A stretch of 64,000 nucleotides of DNA from Nyssa sinensis (GCA_008638375.1 CM018036.1:7563892-7627891); one strand, 5' to 3'; positions 37,204 through 48,718 are shown, numbered from the stretch's first letter. Notes: a model not told the origin generated them from the sequence alone. Numbers and translations are program-made.

Positions 37204-37315
37204 CTGTTCCTGCAGCTCCATGAATTGCCTCTCTTTTTCTTGAATATGTTCTTGCAGGTCATGGATCTGTTTAAGATGTTGGGCTCTTTCAGCTTCAGAG
37301 TTATCACGCTCCCTC
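37204..37315 (-). pseudogene. Captured coiled-coil exon
   Basis: With an acceptor (tttttgcag) and donor (gaacag|gtcag) on the minus strand, this exon encodes 37 residues, RERDNSEAERAQHLKQIHDL then QEHIQEKERQFMELQEQ, a strong heptad coiled coil. The donor leads in frame into the NOT3-like exon at 36209, so splicing would give a fusion. I recall a similar coiled coil in plant proteins of unknown function, but not in NOT3, so the two probably come from different donors. Confidence 0.5.
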
Positions 37316-38689
37316 CTGCAAAAAGATGTAGCCCATTCAGATTGAAAATTTTTTAATCACTATGACTGACCATACCAGTCTGAACTTCAGATGCAAGAAG
37401 ATGAAAACTCACAAATGAAAACTCAAAAATATTTGATCATAAAAAATCACATAAAAGGTTCATGCCATTTTAAAGAAATTAAAATTCTACCAAACAAGTG
37501 CAGAGTTGAGTATCACCACTGTAGCAGGACTAGGTTTCTATGGAAGGGGCCTTATTGGCAGCCTCTGTGATTGCTTTCTTTGCTTCAATCTCAACTAAAA
37601 CTGAACTTATAATGCCTCTCGAAAACAAGGGCTAATAAATCTAACACACTTGGACTCAATTCAATCGAAATGCTACCCAAGAACATAATTCCAAATGCTA
37701 GATAACAGTAATGGAATGATTGTAGTTCCCTGAGATATCATATCAAATATTTTTTCACTGACAAAATATTCTCTCACTAATAAAATCCAATTAACATTGA
37801 GAAAATGAAAAAGGATGTTCTTTGAAATGATGGAGTTAGACATTGTCTGAAACCTGGATTGCTGCAAAATACAATAAGCTCATCAAAAAAATTGCATCAT
37901 CAGAATTCTTAAATAGAAATCAACCCACCCACCCACTCCCCTCAAAAAAAGGTGAAGTAACAAACTTACATTTGCTGAAGAAGATTTTGTACCTGAAAAA
38001 AGTAGTACAAGAATTTAGCAAATGACAACAAGGGAGGTGGAGGAAAAAATCCAACCTTCCAGGTAAAACAATCAGAGAAAGGTAGTCATAACTACTGAAA
38101 TACACTCATGTCTATGCTTCTAGCATTCAGTGATGCTGCATTTTGTAAACAGAAGGATCATCCTGTCAGAGAAAAATCCTCCATAGTTAAAAATTGATTC
38201 ACTGAAAGCAGAAACAACTCCAGTACATAAGTTTTTTGCAGCTGGTGAATGTTCTCCATACAAAGCATGAAGCTGCAAAAGAATGCTTCAGTCATATTTT
38301 TGTCATCCCAAAAGGATGACCTCACATATTTTCCACTCTATATTATTTCATCTGAACAACAATTTCAGAATTATATATAACAGGATATATCTTCAATATT
38401 TAAATCTCTATATGCCAACTATCATTCATGGTTGTACAATGTTTCAGAATACATAATGTCCACAAGAGCATAGATGACAATGGATTCAAAAGCATTTGTG
38501 CAGCTATATTGGATTAACCACATACTGTTCTCTTTTGACTTCATTGTCTGAAATTAAATACTAATAATTTCATTCCCCAATGAATCCCCAAACAAACTGG
38601 AAAAACAATGATAGACTGGCCTGCACAAGTACCACTAAGCTGAAGGGGGAATCACATATAAAAGCAATGGAAAATATTTTTACTTGCCT

Positions 38690-39305
38690 TTGGCACACAC
38701 TGACTTATGGTATACTGGCCTGCACAATATGATCTTTTGGTTTTATTTTTTTCCTTCCGTGAAGCACGATCTGCCATAATTTCTATTTGCAGAGGGTAGT
38801 CTAGATCCTGTGGCATTTGGGATTTGGATAAGTGACTTAAAAGACGAAGAAGAAGAACTTCTCAGCACCAAAGTAAACAAATGCTTTAATAAATGATATA
38901 TCAAATAAATGATATATCAACTAAGGTTTCAAAATTTCAGAACAGCCCATATTGCATTCCTCAGTAAATACATAGGAACCGAGCACAATTATAATATATA
39001 TGAATACTAATAATACCAAAAAATTACATCTACAAGAATTTAAGAGAACAAACAGAACCTGAAACTGAATAAATTAAAAAACTAGGAGATCATATATGCA
39101 CAAACCTTAGATTACGTAGTCCCCACCAAAAGCAGTAAAATAATTTCTGAGGAAAAGCTTTGCTTTCCACCACTTGAGACTGAAGAGCATCGAGCAATAT
39201 TCCAAAGTTAAAGTCTGTTGAATTTTTTATATCACTTGATTCAAGAAGAGGGCAAGAAGCATTTAAAAATTTGAAAAGAAAAACTACAATGTTAATTTGC
39301 AAACA
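38690..39305 (-). pseudogene. Further exon-like pieces of unknown donor
   Basis: Minus-strand readings include LFKFLNASCPLLESSDIKN followed by FGILLDALQSQVVESKAFPQ (about 39290-39110), and MPQDLDYPLQIEIMADRASR followed by a basic, cysteine-containing stretch (about 38830-38690). Borders are not clear and I do not recognise the proteins. Confidence 0.3.
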
Positions 39306-39490
39306 TATATTTACCTTACAATGGCCATTTGATTTATCCCTGGTATAGCTGGCAGCTTTCCTTCATAATCATCTGTTAAAGTTTTTAAGTATTATGACCT
39401 TTTGACATGTCATGTCATGTAAATAGTATTCAACTAGCAAAAAATTCTACAGAAATGATAAAATAGAACAAAACAAATAAAAAATATTAC

Positions 39491-39970
39491 TTGAACAAGG
39501 CAGTGGACAATAAGGGACAGAGAGTCCATCGCCAATCTGCTCCACCTCAGGCGGTTGTAGCTCAAGAAAGGAATGGAATCTGGAACTTGCTTGATGATTA
39601 TATGCTGCACCAAATTTCATTTATTGTAGATGAATGGTAAAGAAAATCATTATCAATCAACAGATTCACCTTCACAAAATAATCTCAATACTTGACTGCA
39701 AGACAACGTCAATAGTTTGTAAAGAATTGAGAACTAACAAATGACAAATAAGACAAACACACCTGACTCGGCATCCTCATATTCTGAGGCCTGAGCACTG
39801 TTCAGGCTTGTTGTATCTGTAGTTTGGGAAGCTACTCGGTAGTTATATGGGTGATATTTCGAAGACACAGAACTGTCCACCTCAGAATTAAATAGATTTT
39901 CTTCTGTTTCTTGGGAATTGGGAATAGTTTCTTCAATCTCTTTAATGCGGTTAAAGTTTGTCCTATTGAC
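39491..39970 (-). pseudogene. Two captured exons with intact intron
   Basis: Exon 39970-39763 reads VNRTNFNRIKEIEETIPNSQ, then VDSSVSSKYHPYNYRVASQ and ends EYEDAES; donor gtcag|gtgtg. Exon 39604-39491, after acceptor tttggtgcag, restores AYNHQASSRFHSFLELQ and ends before a gtaat donor. The junction is in frame and there are no stops, so capture was of genomic DNA and looks fairly recent. Donor not recognised. Confidence 0.5.
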
Positions 39971-40629
39971 CTAATAAGTAAAAAAAAATGGCAAAAAAAA
40001 AACAATCCATCAAAATTCTTGTGAAAATAAAAATCCTAATAGAGTATAGATTAGTGAAATATACAGGAAATCAATGGAGGCCTCATTTCACGTAATAGCC
40101 AACATGCAATGTTAGCAACACTCAAGCTCAAGTCAAAATGCCAAAGTTCAAAGAACCTAGGTAAGAGTGATCACATCCTCAATAAAATCAAGCTCAAGTA
40201 TAAATGAGGCAATGGTGAACATTGTTCACCAAGGGACGGCTGAAACTTCAACAAGTTAAACTTGATCTGACACAAGCCAAACTTCAACAAGTTCAAAAAA
40301 TGAAGTATAAACTTGTTCTTGTAAGACATGCAGTAAAAAAAAAAACCGAAAACTGGGAACTAATCAGGAAAAAAAAACCACAGATTTAGCAGTTAGTGAT
40401 AGGATCAATGCTATTTATCAAAGAAATGATAGGATCAATGCCAACATTCACACATTTCCAGTCTCTACCAGAAAGTGTGTTGCTTAAATCAAGAGATCAG
40501 AAATCCTGCATATTGAGGGGCAATATCCTGATCAAACAACCATGGAGCCAAAGTCAAATTTTGGGCACTTGGGGGTAAAATACTTGTCATTGAAGAACTA
40601 TGTTAATAATTAGCAAACTATTTTTTCAA

Positions 40630-41539
40630 ATCACAAGACGCTTTCAAAAGCGTCTTTCCAAAAGACGCTTTCAAACCAAATTATTATTTTTTTTTCATCT
40701 TTTAAGTGAATTTGATTTTGAGTGACATGTCTCCACTTGTCTCCACTTCATATAATCACTTATGAAATATATTATTCAAACATTCAACAGCTTAATTCAA
40801 TCAACATTTTTTCACAATTATTTTTCCTCTCTTAATTCAAGTTTTCACAGCCCATAGGTACTATTTATGAACTAAATTGATTTTTTTTTGTTACATTTCT
40901 ATGCATTTGGGGAAGTAATCTCAAACACTCACAATGGAGTTTGGGTTCAAAATCTTTTTGTCTATTTGTTTTGAGTTGAGACAGAAAGAGAGAGAGAGAT
41001 TTATGGACTGATTTACATTTTTTTAAAGAACAATTCTATGCATTTGGGAAAGTAGAGAGAATCTCTTCCAAGGACCATTAGAACTCTTCTATAAAGTCCA
41101 TTGTTAGAACTTTTCTTTCGTGATGGAAAGAAGCCAATGCCTTACTTAAATTGGTCAGCCGTTGCTTTATGCAAACAATCATTGTCCTGTTTACTTTAAA
41201 AGGTTTATGCCATTTTAAAGAAATTAAAATTCTACCAAACAAGTGCAGAGTAAAGTATCAAACTAATAGTGTTCATCTTGTGTATAGTTGTAAATTGTAA
41301 GAAATGGAGGAATCAAAGGTTCTAATTTTCCCCTTATAACATCTTAATAATTTGATGATACAATTTCATATGGATAAAATTTATTTGGAGTTATGGATAC
41401 CAAAAGAAATAATTTTGGGATGGGAATCAAATTTATTTATAAGATGGGGGAGATCAAAGTGAAATTATGCAATTTTTTTTTATGGATGCCATGGAAGCCC
41501 TTTCACCACCATGAACAATTTCATGGTAAATGATCTTTT

Positions 41540-41570
<31 letters not shown>

Positions 41571-43100
41571 GAGAGTATATGAAGCACCACCCTTGCATAC
41601 AAGTTCAACAAATCTCACCAATACCAATGCCTAACTTAATGGACCCTCCAAGCTATTGACATGGAACCCATTCAAACGACAATATTCTAACAGCCACAAT
41701 AATAGTTCAAGATATCCAATTGAGGTTTTCACAATGTGTATTTATGTTAAATGGATTGAGAAATGTGTGTAGGCCACATCTAGGTGTCAAATCTATCAAA
41801 CTTGTATATTAAAGCATAAGAAGACCACTGTCAGTGTAACAAAACATATTCTTGTTGAAGCATCAATATTCTCTTTTTCTACAGCTTAGGATAAATGAAA
41901 TCACTGTTCCCAATTCAAGAACCTTACCCATTTTCAAGCATATCAAGGTATAATATCAAAGAACTTTTGAACTAGGACTCCAACTGTATTTTCACTTATT
42001 AGAAATGCTCAATCCAGTACATTCACTCATTTTGAAACATCAAAATACAAATCCAAAGAACTTTGAACTATGACTGTGATTCTAGCTTCATTACCCACCG
42101 ATTACATGTCCAGTAGTAAATGAGAAGTTCAAAGTTCAAACAAAGGTTGGTACCAAACACTTCAAAAGGAAAAACAAGGCAGCATTTACATCAATCTAAA
42201 CTGTCCTACCATAGAACACCACTCATGCTTTACATATACCACCAATACAAACAGTGTGTCTACAACAGATAACATGAAATGAATTATAGAAAAATACAAA
42301 CAGTAAACAAAAATCTGGAAATAATTAATTCAATGAGAGTGAAAAAAGAATCAGAACTGGAAGATAACTTCAAGATAACTTCCAACATGAAATCGTTCTA
42401 CATCAAAACCTTAACCTTAATAATCTATTTATTCTGTCATATCAAGGGAACAACACGTTTGATTTTTTTTTTTGGTGTCCTTGGCATGTCTTTACTTTAT
42501 ATGGGTAACTGCAAAATAAATGAGATAACTAAATGTAACGGCATATATAAAAAAAAGGGGGGGGGAAACTGAATGTGCTTGGAAAATGAGGATTATGTAT
42601 AGATAAAGGGGGGAAGATCTGAAAAAAAAACACAGATCTGAAAAAAAAAAAACATTTTTTTTTTTTACCTCAGATCTGATGAGATTACTGCGCCGAGAGA
42701 GACAAGTGATGAGAGAGAGGACTTGGACGCAATGGTCGGTGCCGGAGCCGAGAGAAAAAGTCGGTGATGTCAACGTCGGAATGATCCACGAACGTCGGCA
42801 ATGGCAACAGTGACAGTCGGTGAAGAGAGGTTGAGAGATAGAGAGAGACGAGGGTAGGTGAAGAGAGGTTGAGAGATATGACACGATGGTCGGTGAAGAG
42901 AGGTAGAGGCCACTGTGGAGACGAGGGTCGACGATCGTCAAGCAAATCATCTTTTGAGAGATATGAGAGAGACTGCGGTTTGTTGGGTTGCCCAATTTAG
43001 AAACACGGTTTGTTGGTTTGCCCAATTCAGAAACATGGAAATCGTCTTGAAAAGACGATTTCTCAAAACGGCATTATTTTAGTAAATAAATTGAAAGTAA
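40630..43100. other. Right part of the 8.4 kb element: palindromes, G tract, CT/GA-rich block
   Basis: At 40636-40675 a palindromic cluster built on gacgctttcaaaagcgtc recurs from the left end (34820-34980). A 62-bp sequence from 37454-37514 is repeated at 41198-41260. A T14-G22 homopolymer pair lies at 41536-41571. Near the right end (42680-42960) short GA-rich units such as gtgaagagaggttgagagat repeat. No gene is supported; long minus-strand open frames here are due to CT-rich composition. Confidence 0.5.
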
Positions 43101-43151
43101 CCTTATTTTGGTAATATAGTTTTAAAATGGCATTAAAATGGTAAAAAATTC

Positions 43152-44036
43152 TTGATATCTTCATGAAGTTTCTGGTATTAAGATTTGAAATTAAAATAAA
43201 ATATAGAAAAAATTAGCCAGACTTTCAGTACTCTCACTGGTTGTTATAATTTGAAAGCAATAATAGTCTTTCTTAATTTTTTTTTAATTAAATTTTGTAT
43301 TTTAAATAATATGTTATTTAATTATTGATTATAATTTTGATACATTATTATTATTATTTTGACAATAATTTTTTTTTAAATTAGTTACGAATTTTTTGGA
43401 TTAATTTATGTACATATGACTAATTTTTTTTTTGTGACAGTTAAGTAGACTTTTTTAAAGATAAAATAATAAAAAATTATGATGTATAATATTAATCATT
43501 TAAAAGATATAAATAAGTAATATCTTTGACATGTCAAAATATATATATATATATATATATATCTATATATTAACATTTTTCCGTTTACTTTAAATTAAAT
43601 CTCATGTAAAAACTAGTGAAGTTATAGGAGTTATTTGTGTAATTTATTAAAAAATAACAATGTATCATTCAACAATCTTATTTCATTTTCTCATTTTAAA
43701 CTTAGGTGGCCAGCAAAAGAAAAATAAAGAAAATTTATAAATTATAATAAATTATTCGATTACTTAATGATCACAAGCTAATTTAATTAATTAATTAAAG
43801 TATGAACTAATTACTATTCTTTTTTTTTAAGCAAACATATCTCTCTTACCTTTTGAAAAAGGACATGCCTACCCCTTTATGGGCCCTTTGAATTCAATTC
43901 ACCCCGAGGCAAGTTCCATTCTGGTAGGCACCTAGAAAGTCTTCACTTATAACGGGGCATCATACGGTGGTGCAACCATTTGATGATGACAGTTACTGTT
44001 AGCTTTTTTATTGAAGGATGGATGGCTTCAATGTGC
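43152..44036. repeat. Unit B, 3' flank, first piece
   Basis: This resumes the unit A alignment after the 8.4 kb insertion (23490-24290 then 24600-24690 of unit A). It contains the empty site of the unit A SINE at about 43955. An AT microsatellite is at 43540-43561. No gene. Confidence 0.75.
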
Positions 44037-45188
44037 GAATTTTTTACGCGACTCGGGTGGTTTTAAAATTTGTTTACCCGATGCAAGTTATTTTTAACTT
44101 ATTTTTTAAACTCATATAATTTTTAAAAACGTATAAATCTTATACGATTTTTAAAAAAAAATTCTTTGAAAAGCGTATACGACTTATACGCTTTTTTCTT
44201 TGAAAAGCATATACGACTCCTACGCCTTTGAAAGGCGTATAAGATTTATACGCCTTTCAAAAGTTTACCTTATACGCTGTCTCCCTAATGCAGAAAAAGA
44301 AGGATCCTTCAATTTGAAGTCACGTAAAGCGACAATGCTAGTAAATCGCCAACGAGCCATCCGACTGGCTTTCGAATCGGCGTTCTTGCTGCTACAACAA
44401 CCCATCTTCATCTGATTCTTACTGAAAATTAAGTGAATAGTTTCTTCAAATTTTGTCAAGCAATGAGAATGGTATGGGAGTTTCTAAAAATTCTATGTCA
44501 TCCCAAAGCTTCTTCAGTTTCCCAAATAGGTATGAAAGATCGGCTAACACAAAGCAATTAGGAAGAGCACAAGGCTTCGAGACACCACTCCGAGCGGTAT
44601 CAAATGAGCTACCGCTATATGAAACGGCCGGGATGCTGTCGGAGATGTTCAACTTTGTGCCGGTGTATTGAAGAAAGTGGGATAGGTGTGGAGGTGTGAT
44701 GGGGTAAAGCTGTAAGTGCGGCGCATTTTATGAGGCGTGGAAGGGGAGGGGAGAGAGAGAGCGTGCGAAGGTGTACCAATCGATTGAATGATGGAAAAGA
44801 AGAAAGGGGGTGTGAGAATGGAGGGAAAAGGGGGCAATTGATTGATAGGTAAATAGGATGTCTGTGATTGGGAAAGCATTCTCTCTCATTTGTGTTGATT
44901 TTTGAAAAGGGAATGGCAGTTTGAAAGAGGCCCAAAGTGTTACAGAAACCAGAAGAGCCAGCTGCGGTAAACGAGAGTGATGTCTTTGAAAGGCGTATAT
45001 ATCTTATACGCCTTTGTATACGCTTTTCAAAGATGTATAAGTCTTATACGCTTTTCAAAGAAAAAAATGTTCAAAAGCGTATAAGATTTATACGCTTTTA
45101 AAAACTACCTGGGTCTGGGAAATTAGTTAAAAATGACTTGGGTCGGGTAAATAAGTTTTAAAACCACCCGAGGAGGGTCAAAAATTCC
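44037..45188. mobile_element. 1.15 kb Pack-MULE-like element with palindrome-rich ends
   Basis: The insertion is absent from unit A (near 24690). Its ends pair over about 110 bases at roughly 80 percent, with tcgggtggttttaaaa shared exactly. Inside each end lies a cluster of palindromes such as cgtataaatcttatacg and aggcgtataagatt..tatacgcct (44128-44275 and 44985-45107). The flanking 9 bases (tcaatgtgc and agaatgctc) are a degraded target duplication, consistent with the intact gtgctctgg target in unit A. Minus-strand cargo includes an LRR57-like N-terminus. Confidence 0.7.
44307..44405 (-). pseudogene. LRR57-like protein N-terminus (captured)
   Basis: From an ATG at 44405 the minus strand reads MGCCSSKNADSKASRMARW, then IVALRDFKLK over 33 residues. 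Plant leucine-rich-repeat proteins of the LRR57 type begin with a similar Cys-rich, probably acylated start and ADSKASR.ARW..TGIVALRD.KLK. After KLK homology ends, before any leucine-rich repeat. Upstream, another minus frame at 44652-44446 (PAVSYSGSSFDTARSG..) may be a second captured piece. Confidence 0.5.
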
Positions 45189-46804
45189 AGAATGCTCTGC
45201 CCCTAATAAAGACTTTCTAGCGGGGATGGACCATATCATAATTAGACGTTTTGAACTACTAAAGCCCTGTTTGATGGAGTGGGGCAATTAGATTTTTGGG
45301 TTGCATTCGTAATTTTGATGACGAAGCTTTTGGAAGGGTGTAACTAGGTCAACTCAAATTCGATTCAAATTTTTTAAGATTTGGAATTTTATTTTATACC
45401 TTTTAAAAAGGAATTTAGATAAAAAATTTTAAGTCCGATCTAAATTAAGACTGTACTTGAGTTGAGACTTTGGATACTCGAACTCGATATTTTGTATATT
45501 ATATTTTAGTTATTCACTGCTAGATTATGAAAAATTTCTTACCAGCATTACTATTTATATTTTTAGATTTTTAAAAACTTGTTGACCTTTATTATTTTTT
45601 CAAAATTAAATTATGCCGAATAAATTATTTTGATTTTTTTTTTATTTTATTTTTAGAATGATAAACCAAGAGAAATTTTTAGAACTTGTGTATAATTAAA
45701 ATAAGAGAAAGATAATAATTTAATAAAATAATTATGAATAAAATCTAAAAGCTGAAATTGATAATCTATAAATTATTGAAAATTCGATACTAAGACATTT
45801 TAATTTAGGTTGAGCTCAAATTGAGTTATTCTAATGCAGGACGACGTTTAGATTGATTATTTTAAAATTTGAGTTAAGCTTGGACATTATTCATTTTTGA
45901 GTCCATCCGCCGAAATTGTACTTTTACATAATAGCATTATCAAAATGCTTGCAATTTTGACTATCACCCACTGCACTAAATGCCTTCCTTTGTGAGTTGC
46001 TTGCTCAATTAAAATCTTCATCTTCAAATTCAACCAGGGTGGCCTTGTCCAACCATTTAGAGTGGGCTGGCCATAATCAAGAGAAGTCAGATTAAGAAAA
46101 AGACTACTATTTCCAACCAAATCCAATCTTGACTTCACCTTAAGATTCATTGGAATATTGGCTACACCGCGAGATTACACACATCGATTCGCCATTATTA
46201 TCTATTTGTTTTTTTTTTTTTAATTAACATTTTTATAAATCTCAGTTGTTATTTGTTATCTAGGCCATTAAATTTTATTTTTAAATTTTAATTATTTTTT
46301 TATACGTATAAATACAATATTTTGTGTTTTATCACCAATTGTTAAAAAATCAAGTTGTATTACACAAGTAAAAAAATGGTTTTAATTATTTTAAAAAATT
46401 GGTATATATATTTATATACACACACGTGTGTGTGTTGTATGCATGCTGAAAATGCTAAGTCTTTTAACCTTTCAAGTGGAGAAAGGGTCAAATTGAACCA
46501 ATTAAAATTTAAGAGGATTGATAGGAATGTATATAAATTTGGAAAAAATAATAAAAAGTCTCTAAAATAAAGTTTTCAGTCTAAAAAATTCATGATACAT
46601 TTTTTCTATCTAAAAACTCTAAAAAAATAAATTTTTAATACAAAAGGTGTAATTGTTAACTCTCATCTAAACACTGTTAAAAAATATTACCGATTATACT
46701 AAAATGATATTCAAGATACATTTTAGATAAATAAAAAATATTAAAAAATAAATAAAATAAAATTTTCAATCCCAAAAAATCATAACATTTTATCAAATAA
46801 AAAA
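45189..46804. repeat. Unit B, 3' flank, second piece, then unaligned AT-rich sequence
   Basis: Positions 45189-46261 align with 24690-25790 of unit A, including the conserved minus-strand frame (45887-46150). After gttatttgttatc at 46261 the alignment stops and resumes only at about 52793, so a 6.5 kb block was gained here. 46262-46804 is AT-rich with AC/GT runs and no gene. Confidence 0.65.
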
Positions 46805-48709
46805 GGGTAAATTACACTTCCCTTTCCTGAGGTTTCTAACAGTTACAGAAACCTCTCCTATAGTTTCTGAAATAACACTGTCCCCCATCTGGTTTACTGA
46901 TCTGTAATAGATTCCTCCCTCTCCTCAACGTCCGTGTTTGACGGTGGCGTTAAATGATGATGTATGATGATGGAAGCCAAAAAGTAATGTTATATGTCCA
47001 AATTGCCCTCGTTATTGATTAAACCTAAAACCTAATCCAAAATTTATATTTTGAAAAAGACAAATATGCCCCTGAGAATTGTTCAAATGTGCCCTTAGAA
47101 ATATGAAACTGACAAACTAAATGGCTGAGGATTATATTCTTACAACAACCTTTCAATTATATTCTTGCAACAACCACTCAATTATATGCCCTAGAGAACC
47201 CTAAAAATAAATTTTGTATTATATTCTTACAACAACCTCTCAATCTTCTTCTGGGGCTCATTAACCAACTCAGGTGGAGTCTGATTTATTAGAGAAATTG
47301 GCAAGTAAAATAAGGCCTATGAGGCATAAACAAGTTGCAAAGATTTCCATTTTCTCATTTACCAGAAATATAGTGAGAAAGTCACAATTCAATAATACAT
47401 AGACTGAATAAAAAAGATTTTGCATTCCAATTTCCAGGCAGAGTATGTAGATATATATATCCAAAAAACCAAACAATTTAGTCATCTTTCTAAATGTCAA
47501 GAATGTTGAGAATCAATTTCTGAAAACCGAATGTCGAGAATCAATTTCTAACAAACCAAATGTCGAAAATCCATCTTTCTATGATACAAAATCATGTTAT
47601 AAAAGCAATAATAACAACATGATGAACATTCACACATATTGAAACCCCAAAGCATGAAACAAACCAAAAAATCCCATCTTACAACAACAAAAATACCTGA
47701 TAATTCAATAAACTCAATTTTAATTACATTAATTATAAATACAAATGGGAATTTTACAAATTAAGAACTAAACTGTCTGCAACACAAACACAAACCAAAA
47801 ATTGTCATCTAAATGACAAAATAAGGAAATCTCATTAATCAAAATGCAAGTTTGAATCAAAGTTAACAACGAATATGGTAAAATTAAATAAAAAAGGGAG
47901 AAATAAATTTATACCCTTCGATTATTCGGGTACCCATCATTCCCCGAATGCTTATTAGCTGGAGATAAATTATCCACCGCCAACTGATCATGATTACGAT
48001 CATGCGAGTACGACGACGGAAAGAACTCCTTTGCCAGCGGATTCAGCTTCAACTTCGATAACATGTCGACGATGTCTTGCATTTTGAATTTTGATTTTGA
48101 ATCAGAGTCCTTGGCACCATTGGATAAATATACAACATTGGTATTAGTATCAGCAGTATCAGTTTTCGGCAAGGATTGAACAGGAGGAGCTGCTACTGCT
48201 ATGTCACCAGCCATTTCCACACCGGCGGCCATGGAATCCAAACCCCAACCCAAAAAAAACAAAAATAAATTACTAATAATGGATGGAATGGAACTGGGGG
48301 TTCTGCCGAATAATCCAACCGCGGAAATATGGTCTCCGCATAGTATCGAGGTAAAGAGAAACCTCCACCATTATTTGCATCAGACTGTGTTAAGGTTCGG
48401 TGGAGTAGGGTTTCGGCAAAAGGGTGACTCTCTCTCTCTCTCTAAACTCAGCTTTGCGTTAATGGCGAAATGCCCATTGATCGTCTAGAAGGATCTAAAA
48501 TACAGAAGGGTAATTCTGTCTTTTTACTTGAAGAGATATTTTGATTATAATATGATTTTCTCCTTTGAAGGGTATTTTGGTAACTTCAGCTTCGCCGTTT
48601 AACATCGTTGCTCTGTGTATTTTGACAGGGGGATAGTGTTATTTCATAAACTATAGGGGAGGTTTCTACAATTGTTAGAAACCTAAGGGGATGTAAGTGT
48701 AATTATCTC
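46805..48709. mobile_element. Mutator-like element, 1.9 kb, 9-bp TSD aataaaaaa
   Basis: The ends (gggtaaattacactt and inverted right end gagataattacactt) pair over about 80 bases with cctgaggtttctaacag-like words and tcctatagtttctgaaataacac shared in meaning on both sides. The 9-bp duplication aataaaaaa is perfect (46796-46804 and 48710-48718). It is the same family as 16292-18424. Cargo is the first exon of a PABP-interacting RNA-binding protein in minus orientation. Confidence 0.75.
47915..48232 (-). pseudogene. Captured first exon of a CID-type PABP-interacting protein
   Basis: From ATG at 48232 the minus strand is open for 106 codons: [20 protein letters not shown], then KFKMQDIVDMLSKLKLNPLA with KEFFPSSY, ending GNDGYPNNRR before a gtata donor. 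LNPLAKEFFPS is a PAM2 motif, which binds the MLLE domain of poly(A)-binding protein. The order Met-rich start, QDIVDMLSKL, PAM2, PNNRR is that of plant CID11/CID12-type proteins, whose two RRM domains would follow; these are absent. No stop or frameshift is present, so the fragment could still make a small PAM2 peptide if expressed. It lies wholly inside a 1.9 kb Mutator-like element. Confidence 0.65.
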
Positions 48710-48718
48710 AATAAAAAA

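Larger units (their letters stand above)
34704..43151. mobile_element. 8.4 kb Pack-MULE-like element carrying several gene fragments
   Basis: Compared with unit A (about 23500), unit B is interrupted by 8448 bases flanked by ttgatatctt on both sides (34694-34703 and 43152-43161); the empty site in unit A reads gtgatatcttcg. The 9-10 bp duplication is typical of Mutator-like elements. Ends are diverged: about 50 subterminal bases match at roughly two thirds of positions when inverted (aaaact..aaaata blocks), followed on both sides by palindromes built on cgtctttt and aaagacg. All recognisable cargo lies on the minus strand and keeps introns with GT-AG borders, so capture was from DNA. No transposase is recognised. 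The element begins 100 bases after the kinase 2 stop. Confidence 0.75.

Noticed and set aside
42492..43025. 177-codon minus-strand open frame
   Set aside because: Its length comes from CT-rich, stop-poor repeats near the right end of the 8.4 kb element; no domain and repeated units out of frame with each other.
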